Assembly: GCA_036824005.1 (NCBI GenBank)
Contig: DAITBA010000006.1
Location: forward strand, 62,001 to 126,000
Reading direction: 5' to 3'
DNA length: 64,000 nucleotides
From: DAITBA01 sp036824005
GTDB lineage: Bacteria > Pseudomonadota > Gammaproteobacteria > Burkholderiales > Rhodocyclaceae
Below the pieces are notes generated by a model that ran no database searches, was not told the origin of the DNA, and saw only the letters and a list, made by a program, of their open reading frames with translations. Both the position numbers and the translations under genes were made by a program. Each line of letters begins with the position of its first letter. Positions within the stretch are counted from its first letter, which is position 1. Positions 18,496 to 25,338 of the stretch are shown piece after piece.

Positions 18496-19287
18496 TCACA
18501 ACGTGCGCTGGGCATCAAGAAATCCGAGCAGGGCGCGATTGAATACCGCTGACTGCTCGATGTTTGACAGGTGGGCCGCATCGTGGAGCACGACGAGTTG
18601 CGAACCGGCGATCGCGCCGTGGATCTCGCGCGCCATCGCCACGGGTGTACCGGCATCCTGATCGCCGACCATCACCAATACGGGGAGATGCACCGTTCGC
18701 AATCGGTCCGTGATGTCCAGTCGCGGAATGGCATGGCAGCAGCCTACGTAGCCGGCCACAGGCGTCGCCCGGATCAGGTCGCCGATGCGCGCCATGACTT
18801 CGGGATGGGACTTGCGGTAAGGCTCTGTGAACCAGCGTGCCAGGGTCGGCTCCACCATGGGCTCCATGCCCTGCTCCTCAACGATGCGAATGCGCTCCTG
18901 CCACACTGGCAGCACGTCGGCCGGGTAGCGGCTCGTCGTGTCGGCCAGCACAAGGCTTGCCAGCCGCTGCGGCGCTTGCAGCGCCACATGTTGGCCGATC
19001 ATCCCACCCATGGACAGCCCGACGAAATGCGTCCGCGCGATGTCCAGCACGTCGAGCAGGGCGATCACGTCCCCGGCCATCGTCTCGAGGGTATACGCGC
19101 CGGCGGGCGCACTACTGCCGCCGTGGCCGCGCGTATCGAAGCGCAGCACCGAGTAGCGTCGCGTCAGCACGTCCATCTGCTCGTCCCACATCGACAGGTC
19201 GCAGGCCAGCGAATGGGCAAGCGTCACGCAGGGACCGCTGCCGACAAGTTCGTAGTCCAGCTCGATGCCATTGACGGTCGCTTTCAT
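18496..19287 (-). CDS. Alpha/beta hydrolase, 3-oxoadipate enol-lactonase-like
   Basis: A 263-aa alpha/beta-hydrolase with the overall pattern of PcaD, which opens 3-oxoadipate enol-lactone in the beta-ketoadipate pathway. The nucleophile elbow is GLSMGGMIGQ, the acid is probably the Asp in MVGDQDAGTP, and the catalytic His is in LHDAAHLSNIEQ. The oxyanion region LAHSLACDLSMW is also family-like. GGAGG precedes the ATG. No other protocatechuate genes are present, so the exact substrate is uncertain. Confidence 0.75.
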   Translation of the reverse strand: MKATVNGIELDYELVGSGPCVTLAHSLACDLSMWDEQMDVLTRRYSVLRFDTRGHGGSSAPAGAYTLETMAGDVIALLDVLDIARTHFVGLSMGGMIGQHVALQAPQRLASLVLADTTSRYPADVLPVWQERIRIVEEQGMEPMVEPTLARWFTEPYRKSHPEVMARIGDLIRATPVAGYVGCCHAIPRLDITDRLRTVHLPVLVMVGDQDAGTPVAMAREIHGAIAGSQLVVLHDAAHLSNIEQSAVFNRALLGFLDAQRTL

Positions 19288-19462
19288 GGTTCCTCCCTAT
19301 CGTTCCCCGGCGTGCAGGCGGACATGCGCCTTGCACACGCACCGCTGCTCGTCTATGTTGAACGAGTATGCACCGGGGCGACGCCATGCCGCAGCCGCGG
19401 CACGTGGCGCAACACTTTACCAGAGCCGGTGCGCTAACATCGAACCGAAGGAGAACGAGGAA

Positions 19463-20509
19463 ATGGCCCGAATCATTCTCGCCCGCGGCTGTCGGGGTGG
19501 CATCGTGCGCAAGTTGCAGGTCGCGTTGGCCGCCAGCGGCTACTACACCGGCGGCATTGACGGCGCCTACGGCGGCGGCACGGAACGGGCGGTCGCCGCG
19601 TTGCAGAGGGCAAAACGTCTGGCCGTGACCGGTACCGTCGATGAGACGACGTGGCAGTCGGCTACCGCGGCACCCCTGCCCAGCGTCGCGGAGCGCTGTC
19701 TGCAATTGACGGCAGCTTTCGAGGGCCATGGTTTCTCCATCGTCCAGGGCAATTTCGACGGCGCCTGGCTTACGTGGGGCATCATCGGATTCACGCTCAA
19801 ATTCGGAGGTATCCAGAAGATCGTCCTGCAGACGTGGCAGCTCGATCCAAACACCGTGCGCGCCGCCATCGGTGAGCGCACGAACGAACTGATCGGCCTG
19901 ATGGCGCGCAACAGTGGTCAGGAATTGCAGCGCTGGGCCGATGCCATCAGCGTACCGCCGAGCAAGGCGCCGGTAATCGAACCGTGGCGCTCGTCGTTCA
20001 TGCGCCTGGGCGAAAGTCCTTTGGTGCAGCAGATCCAACTCCAGCACGCCATGCAGGCGTACTTCGATCCCTGCCTGCAGACCGCGGCGAAATACAACCT
20101 GAGGACAGAGCTGGGCATTGCGCTCGCCTTCGACATCCATGTGCAGAACGGCAGGGTCAAGTCCGAGGCCCACGCCGAGATCGTGCGCCGGATCGGCGCG
20201 GATTTCGCCAAACAGAGGGAGCCCTTGCGCCGCGAGGTTATCGCCAACGCTGTCGCCAACTCCGCCTCCAAGCCCTATCGCGAGGACGTGCGTTCGCGCA
20301 AGCTGACGCTCGCCACTGGCAGCGGCACGGTACATGGCGAGTTCTTCAAGGTCGCGAGCTGGGGGCTGGGCGAGTACGCCGCAGTCGGCAGAAGCGGCGT
20401 CCCGGCGAACACCGGCACCCGGGCGCACCGGGCGCCATCGCCGGCGGCGAAAACACCCGGCCACCGCACAACGGACCTGCAACCCGCGAAACGCAAGCGC
20501 GCAAAATGA
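19463..20509 (+). CDS. Peptidoglycan-binding domain protein with GH46-like C-terminal domain
   Basis: A 348-aa protein. Residues about 8-65 form a PG_binding_1 domain (GGIVRKLQVALAASGYY then IDGAYGGGTERAVAALQ). Residues about 80-300 resemble lysozyme-like chitosanases of GH46: an early FEG acid and DGAWLTWGIIGFTLKFGG, matching that family's D-G-x-x-T-x-G-x-x-G-F-T block. A Lys/Arg/Pro-rich tail of 45 residues ends the protein. No signal peptide is visible. The start ATG 19463 follows GAAGGAGAACGAGGAA, a strong ribosome site. Function as a cell-wall or chitosan hydrolase is inference. Confidence 0.7.
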   Translation: MARIILARGCRGGIVRKLQVALAASGYYTGGIDGAYGGGTERAVAALQRAKRLAVTGTVDETTWQSATAAPLPSVAERCLQLTAAFEGHGFSIVQGNFDGAWLTWGIIGFTLKFGGIQKIVLQTWQLDPNTVRAAIGERTNELIGLMARNSGQELQRWADAISVPPSKAPVIEPWRSSFMRLGESPLVQQIQLQHAMQAYFDPCLQTAAKYNLRTELGIALAFDIHVQNGRVKSEAHAEIVRRIGADFAKQREPLRREVIANAVANSASKPYREDVRSRKLTLATGSGTVHGEFFKVASWGLGEYAAVGRSGVPANTGTRAHRAPSPAAKTPGHRTTDLQPAKRKRAK

Positions 20510-20542
20510 GCGCAAGGCGCCGTTGCCTAGACAATAAGCACG

Positions 20543-20566
20543 CAGAGAACTAGCCGGATTTCTCTG
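20543..20566. terminator. Short inverted repeat between convergent genes
   Basis: CAGAGAA (20543-20549) pairs with TTCTCTG (20560-20566) across a 10-nt loop, in the 135-nt gap between the hydrolase-like gene and the helicase gene, which converge. There is no long T-run, so a terminator role is only suggested by position. Confidence 0.25.
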
Positions 20567-20644
20567 TAGCACCCCACGGAGTTTCTTTGCCTAAGTGGTG
20601 AATCGTTGTCCGGAAACGCGGCGGTCGCACCCTCCGCCCGGTAT

Positions 20645-22828
20645 TCACGCCGGCGTCAGCTTGGCCACCGCCAACGCCAGCCACTTGATGCCCTCGCGGC
20701 CAAAGTTCACCTGCACCCGTGCATCCGAGCCGGCACCCTCGGCGGCAACGATGACGCCGAGCCCGAACTTCGGGTGATTGACATTCTGGCCGATGCGAAA
20801 GCCGTTGGCGGCACCGGTCTCGCTGCGACGGGCGACAGCGGCGGGCAGTGACGGCGCCGACGGCCCGGCATAGCGGGCGCGCGCAGCCTCCGCGATCAGG
20901 CCACGGCCGCTCATCTTCGGCGTCAGCCATTTCAACAACGCGGCGGGAATTTCCTCCACGAAGCGCGAAGGCACGCTATAGCGGGTCTGGCCGTGGAGCA
21001 TGCGTGTCTGGGCGAAGGACAGATAGAGCCGCCGTCGGGCGCGAGTCACGGCGACGTACATGAGGCGGCGCTCCTCTTCCAAGCCGTCGGCTTCGGTGAT
21101 GGCGTTCTCGTGAGGGAATAGTCCTTCTTCGAGGCCGCTGATGAAGACGACATCGAATTCCAGTCCCTTGGCGGCGTGCACGGTCATCAACTGCAGTGCA
21201 TCGTCGCCCTCGCCCGCCTGATGCTCGCCCGCCTCCAGCGAGGCATGGGCGAGAAATGCCGCCAATTCCGACTGCCCCTCCTCGATCGTCCCCTCCTCTG
21301 CCACGAAGTTGGCGGCGGCGTTGATCAGCTCGTCCAGGTTGGCGACGCGGTCGGCACCCTCCTTCTCGTTACGGTAGTGATCCCGCAGGCCGGACTGCTC
21401 GATAGTCTGCCCGACGATCTCCGGCAGATCGAGCCCTTCGGTGGACGCCTTCAGGCGCAGGATCAGCGCGGAAAAGACGCCGATGGCGCTGCCCGCCTTG
21501 CCGCCGAGCAGGGGAATGGCGCCGTACATGCTGGTGCCGTTTTGCTTTGCGGCATCCTGCAGTTGCTCCAGCGATCGAGCGCCAATGCCCCTGGTCGGGA
21601 AATTCACCACGCGGGAGAAGGCGGTGTCGTCGTCGGCATTGGCGATCAGGCGCATATAGGCGAGCGCATGCTTGATTTCCTGTCGCTCGAAGAAGCGCAA
21701 GCCGCCATAGACGCGGTAGGGCAGTCCGGCATTGAACAGGCCATGCTCCAATACCCGCGACTGCGCATTCGAGCGATAGAGCAGCGCAATCTCGTGCCGT
21801 GCCATGCCTTCGCCGACCAGCCCTTTGATCTCCTCCACGATCCAGCGCGCCTCCTCGCTGTCGTTGAAGGCTTCATAGACGCGGATGGGCTCGCCGGCGC
21901 CGGCATCTGTCCATAGGTTCTTGCCCAGACGCGCGGCGTTGTGCTTGATGATGGCATTGGCGGCGTCGAGGATGTTGCCGTGGGAGCGGTAGTTCTGCTC
22001 CAGGCGGATGACGTTCTGCACCCGGAACTCGCGCTCGAAGTCGTGCATGTTGCCGATGTCCGCGCCACGGAAGGCGTAGATGGACTGGTCGTCATCGCCG
22101 ACGGCGAACAGGCAGGCACTCCCCCCGGCCAGCAGCTTCAGCCACAGGTATTGCAGCCGATTCGTATCCTGGAACTCGTCCACCAGCACATGGCGGAAGC
22201 GCTGCTGATAGTGGACGCGCAGGATCTCGTTGCGCGACAGTAGTTCGAAGCTACGCAGCAACAGCTCCGCGAAATCCACCACCCCTTCGCGTTGGCACTG
22301 GTTCTCGTATTCCTGATAGAGCTCCACCCGCCTGCGGGTGAAGTCGTCCCACGCGTCCACCGCGTGGGGACGCAGGCCGGCCTCCTTCTGGGCGTTGATG
22401 AAGTGCTGGAGATCGCGCGGCGGATACCTCTCGTCGTCCACGTTCAGGGTCTTCAGCAAACGCTTGATGGCAGCCAGTTGGTCGGCCGAGTCCAGGATCT
22501 GGAACAGGGCGGGCAGATTCGCATCGCGGTTGTGGGTGCGCAGCAGTCGGTTGCACAAACCGTGGAAGGTGCCGATCCACATGCCGCGAGTGTTGATGGG
22601 CAGCATCGCCGACAGTCGCGCCAGCATCTCCTTGGCGGCCTTGTTGGTGAATGTCACCGCAAGCACGCCTTGGGGGGTCGCCTGCCCGGTCTGAATGAGC
22701 CAGGCGATGCGGGTAGTCAATACCCGGGTCTTGCCGCTGCCGGCGCCGGCCAGGATCAAAGCATGCTGCGGCGGCAGGGTAACGGCGGCAAGTTGCTGGG
22801 GATTGAGCGCGTGGAGGAGCTGAGACAT
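20645..22828 (-). CDS. uvrD: UvrD/Rep-family ATP-dependent DNA helicase
   Basis: A 727-aa superfamily 1A 3'-5' helicase used in nucleotide-excision and mismatch repair. Motifs seen in order: Q motif LNPQQLAAV, Walker A AGAGSGKTRVL near residue 30, motif Ia TFTNKAAKEM, motif II VDEFQDTN, motif III AVGDDDQSIYAFRGA, motif IV LEQNYRS, motif V TVHAAKGLEFDVVF and motif VI LMYVAVTRARRRLY. The C-terminus carries the UvrD-type tail (GQNVNHPKFGLGVIVAAEG). I use ATG 22828; a TTG two codons upstream is also in frame. No clear Shine-Dalgarno sequence is present. Confidence 0.92.
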   Translation of the reverse strand: MSQLLHALNPQQLAAVTLPPQHALILAGAGSGKTRVLTTRIAWLIQTGQATPQGVLAVTFTNKAAKEMLARLSAMLPINTRGMWIGTFHGLCNRLLRTHNRDANLPALFQILDSADQLAAIKRLLKTLNVDDERYPPRDLQHFINAQKEAGLRPHAVDAWDDFTRRRVELYQEYENQCQREGVVDFAELLLRSFELLSRNEILRVHYQQRFRHVLVDEFQDTNRLQYLWLKLLAGGSACLFAVGDDDQSIYAFRGADIGNMHDFEREFRVQNVIRLEQNYRSHGNILDAANAIIKHNAARLGKNLWTDAGAGEPIRVYEAFNDSEEARWIVEEIKGLVGEGMARHEIALLYRSNAQSRVLEHGLFNAGLPYRVYGGLRFFERQEIKHALAYMRLIANADDDTAFSRVVNFPTRGIGARSLEQLQDAAKQNGTSMYGAIPLLGGKAGSAIGVFSALILRLKASTEGLDLPEIVGQTIEQSGLRDHYRNEKEGADRVANLDELINAAANFVAEEGTIEEGQSELAAFLAHASLEAGEHQAGEGDDALQLMTVHAAKGLEFDVVFISGLEEGLFPHENAITEADGLEEERRLMYVAVTRARRRLYLSFAQTRMLHGQTRYSVPSRFVEEIPAALLKWLTPKMSGRGLIAEAARARYAGPSAPSLPAAVARRSETGAANGFRIGQNVNHPKFGLGVIVAAEGAGSDARVQVNFGREGIKWLALAVAKLTPA

Positions 22829-22850
22829 GGGCAAGCCCGGCTTTGAGGCG

Positions 22851-22856
22851 ATTATA
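22851..22856 (-). promoter_or_regulatory. -10 element for uvrD
   Basis: On the minus strand a perfect TATAAT lies 22 nt upstream of the uvrD ATG, which would give a 5' UTR of roughly 15 nt. No -35 match lies at normal spacing, a pattern shared with the leuS upstream region in this window. Confidence 0.45.
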
Positions 22857-22991
22857 CCCGGGCCTCGACCGACCCCAGGGCGACTAGGCTTCCTGCTCTA
22901 ATCCGATGCTGCAAGAGGCGGTTTTGACGCCTTTGATGTTAGTACTCACTCGCTGTCAGTTGCCTGAATTTGCGTTGCTTTTCTGTAACCG

Positions 22992-23004
22992 CCGTTGACA
23001 ACGG
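22992..23004. promoter_or_regulatory. Palindrome CCGTTGACAACGG, candidate operator
   Basis: Perfect inverted repeat of two 6-nt arms around one base. It contains TTGACA, but no -10 lies 16-18 nt downstream. It lies in the low-GC divergent region, where a regulator site would be plausible. Confidence 0.3.
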
Positions 23005-23209
23005 TAAACCCGGCGCGGGCTCGTGCGTTGATATTGCGGTGCAAGATGGATTAGAACCTTTTCGCCAAAATTCCTGACTAAAGTGTTGTATTATTTGTAC
23101 CGTAACTGCTATTGCGGAGCACAAACAACTCCGACCAGTCCGAAAACAAGAGGGCTAATGGGCAGGCCGGAAGTGCGCCACAAACGGTTGCATGAAAGGA
23201 GATTCAGCC

Positions 23210-23542
23210 ATGATGAAGACCCCAATGATCCTGCCTTGGCTGGCACGCAAAGCAGGTGTCTCCGACGCCCGCGCCGAAAAGCTGTGGGCCGATGCCTTGC
23301 GCTACGCCACCGTCAAAACCGGCTGGGTAGGTACCTCCGAATACTGGCGCGTCGCCGTGGAACGGGTGGTTGAACTGCTTGAGCGCGAGGCCGTCAAGGT
23401 CAAGCGCGTCGGCTTCAGTCCCGCCGTTCGCTTCCAGACCCGGATGTGGATGTTTCCGCTCATCGCCTGGCACGGCTTCAGCCTGATCGCCGCCGCAACC
23501 TGGGCCAAACTCACCAGCCAGCAGGGCCGACACGCCCACTGA
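23210..23542 (+). CDS. Hypothetical 110-aa protein with C-terminal hydrophobic helix
   Basis: An AAAGGAG ribosome site at 23195-23201 supports ATG 23210 (MMKTPMILPWLARKAGV). The N-terminal 65 residues are predicted helical and charged, with KAGVSDARAEKLWADALRYA and a TSEYWRVAVERVVELLE stretch. The C-terminal third has a hydrophobic segment (MWMFPLIAWHGFSLIAAATW) that could insert in the membrane. I recognise the pattern as a conserved betaproteobacterial hypothetical but know no function. The 5' region is unusually AT-rich for this window. Confidence 0.75.
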   Translation: MMKTPMILPWLARKAGVSDARAEKLWADALRYATVKTGWVGTSEYWRVAVERVVELLEREAVKVKRVGFSPAVRFQTRMWMFPLIAWHGFSLIAAATWAKLTSQQGRHAH

Positions 23543-23558
23543 GGAGTGCGCGCCGCCC

Positions 23559-24425
23559 CTAGATCTCCGGCTTGGCGGCAGCCAAGCCGAGTTCCGCTTT
23601 CACCCTCTGCACCAGCTGGTCGGCTTCGGCCCGGTTCGGCAAGTTGCGAATAAGCACGTCGAACGAGCGTCTGGAGCCGGACGAGCGCGGGCGCAGTTCG
23701 GCCGCATAGCCGGCGTTGCGCGCCTTGTCATGCACGGCCCGCGCATCCTGCGAATCGGCCGCAGTGGCGAGTACAAGTTTCCATCTACCGCCGCGCCGCG
23801 CTGCACCGGCCGCAGGAAGGATTTCCGTCTCGGCCGCCCATTGCTTGAGCTTGTCCGGATCCACGGGTGCGACCGGCTGCGCCGGCTGACCCTTCGGTGC
23901 GGCAAAGAAGGTCAGCGGTTCGTTCATCTCCACCGGTTCGCCGTCCTGATGGCGGACGCTGATGCGGCCTTCGATCAGGCAGACCAGATCCCGCTCGGCA
24001 TCGGATTTGCCCCACAGGTCCGTGCCGCGTATGCCGGCCGTTACCGCATCCACGCGAATGCGCACGTCGCGCCGTACCAGTTTGCCAGCCACGCCGGTGG
24101 TGAAGCGGAAGGCACCGCGCGCGACATCCAGCGCAACCGTCGTGAGATTGCCGGGTTTGCGCTCCATGTCCTTCAGCGACAGGACGGCATTTTCACCCAG
24201 CTTCACCGTACTTCCTTCCGGAAGCTTGAGGTAGACCCGCGCATCGGCCCCGGTACGCACGCGATCGCCGGCGGCGAGCGTCATATCGGGGGACAACGGC
24301 TGACCCCGCCCGTCGCGCTCGACCCAGGCCGGCATCTGTACCGCGTCCACCACCGCCGTCGGCGCGCCGAGCGCCGGCGTCACGACCAGCGCAGCGCACA
24401 AGAAAAGCGCCGCCGGGAGGCTCAT
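23559..24425 (-). CDS. FecR-domain protein with C-terminal SPOR domain
   Basis: A 288-aa exported protein. A signal peptide (residues 1-21, ending PALGAP) is followed by a FecR-type beta domain (about 40-175) with LAAGDRVRTGADARVYLKL, the GENAVLSL block and AVTAGIRGTDLWG. The C-terminal 75 residues resemble a SPOR domain (RWKLVLATAADSQDARAVHDK and later LIRNLPNRAEADQLVQRV), which binds septal peptidoglycan. ATG 24425 is preceded by CGGAG. It converges on the 110-aa ORF. No sigma factor is linked, so a FecI/FecR signalling role is not supported. Confidence 0.8.
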   Translation of the reverse strand: MSLPAALFLCAALVVTPALGAPTAVVDAVQMPAWVERDGRGQPLSPDMTLAAGDRVRTGADARVYLKLPEGSTVKLGENAVLSLKDMERKPGNLTTVALDVARGAFRFTTGVAGKLVRRDVRIRVDAVTAGIRGTDLWGKSDAERDLVCLIEGRISVRHQDGEPVEMNEPLTFFAAPKGQPAQPVAPVDPDKLKQWAAETEILPAAGAARRGGRWKLVLATAADSQDARAVHDKARNAGYAAELRPRSSGSRRSFDVLIRNLPNRAEADQLVQRVKAELGLAAAKPEI

Positions 24426-24564
24426 CGTCGTTTCTCCGTTTGAATTCGTCCACCATGATACGCACGAGCCGCCGGCGTGGATTCGGGCAGACACTAAGCG
24501 CCCCCGCGGGGTATCATCGCCGCTCGCCATGACCGGGTAATGGCGGTGGCGCGCCGCAAAGCCC

Positions 24565-25272
24565 ATGATCCCCCTGCACGACGACAATCCCACCGAACTC
24601 AGACCCGTATTCACGGTCGCCCTGATCGCGGCGTGTGTGCTGGTGTTCCTCTGGCAGTTGTCCCTCGGGCGTGCCGGGGAGCGCGCCATCCTGGCGCTGG
24701 GCGTGATTCCGGCCGTGCTGCTGGGTGACAAGGCGCTGCCGCCGGCGCTCGCCCTCGTGCCGCCGGAGGCGACCATCTTCACCAGCATGTTTCTGCACGG
24801 CGGCTTCATGCATCTGGCCGGCAACATGCTCTACCTGTGGATCTTCGGCAACAACGTGGAAGACGCCATGGGGCATTCGCGCTTCGTCGTCTTCTATCTG
24901 CTGTGCGGCGTCGCCGCCGTGTTCGCCCAGGCATTGCCCGACCCCGGCTCGGAGATCCCCATGATCGGCGCCAGCGGTGCCATCTCGGGCGTGCTCGGCG
25001 CCTATCTGCTGCTCTATCCTCATGCCCGCGTGCTGGTGGGCATTCCCATCGGCTTCGTATTTCAGACGGCGCGGTTGAAGGCCGGCTGGGTGCTCGGGTT
25101 CTGGGTTTTGCTGCAAGTCGTCAATTCGCTCTTTTCCGGCGGCGGCCCCGGCGTGGCCTGGCACGCGCACCTGGGCGGCTTCATCGCCGGCATGGTGCTC
25201 GTGCCCTTCTTCCGCCGACGCGGCATTCGCCTGTTCAACCCGCCCCGGGACCGGCTCTACGATTCCTACTGA
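24565..25272 (+). CDS. Rhomboid-family intramembrane serine protease
   Basis: A 235-aa inner-membrane protein with six to seven hydrophobic helices. The rhomboid core is evident: HGGFMHLAGNMLYLWIFG in TM2, the catalytic Ser in MIGASGAISGVLGAYLLL, and the catalytic His in WHAHLGGFIAG. The long extracytoplasmic loop with an unusual number of acidic residues between TM1 and TM2 is normal. Such proteases cleave transmembrane substrates; the target here is unknown. A TATCAT hexamer at 24512-24517 may be its -10. Confidence 0.9.
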   Translation: MIPLHDDNPTELRPVFTVALIAACVLVFLWQLSLGRAGERAILALGVIPAVLLGDKALPPALALVPPEATIFTSMFLHGGFMHLAGNMLYLWIFGNNVEDAMGHSRFVVFYLLCGVAAVFAQALPDPGSEIPMIGASGAISGVLGAYLLLYPHARVLVGIPIGFVFQTARLKAGWVLGFWVLLQVVNSLFSGGGPGVAWHAHLGGFIAGMVLVPFFRRRGIRLFNPPRDRLYDSY

Positions 25273-25295
25273 CCGGCCGCCCTGCGCAGGCGCGC

Positions 25296-25301
25296 TATAA
25301 T
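25296..25301 (+). promoter_or_regulatory. -10 element for the leuS-lptE-holA run
   Basis: A perfect TATAAT lies 37 nt before the leuS ATG, in the 66-nt gap after the rhomboid gene. No recognisable -35 lies at 17 nt, which overlaps the rhomboid stop region. Confidence 0.45.
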
Positions 25302-25338
25302 TCGCGCTTCCCCGAAGCAGCGCAAGCCGCGCCCAGCC

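Larger units (their letters stand above)
22829..23209. other. 381-nt intergenic region with a low-GC pocket
   Basis: Divergent gap between uvrD and the 110-aa ORF. It holds the uvrD -10 element, a 13-nt palindrome at 22992-23004 and, from about 22930 to 23110, a stretch much richer in A+T than the surroundings (my count for 23041-23100 is 21 G+C of 60). A TATTAT hexamer at 23089-23094 could be a -10 for the downstream gene. No convincing ORF lies inside. Confidence 0.6.

Noticed and set aside
22939..23124. Minus-strand ORF of 61 codons in the uvrD upstream gap
   Set aside because: No ribosome site, no homology pattern, and it lies in the low-GC regulatory region.
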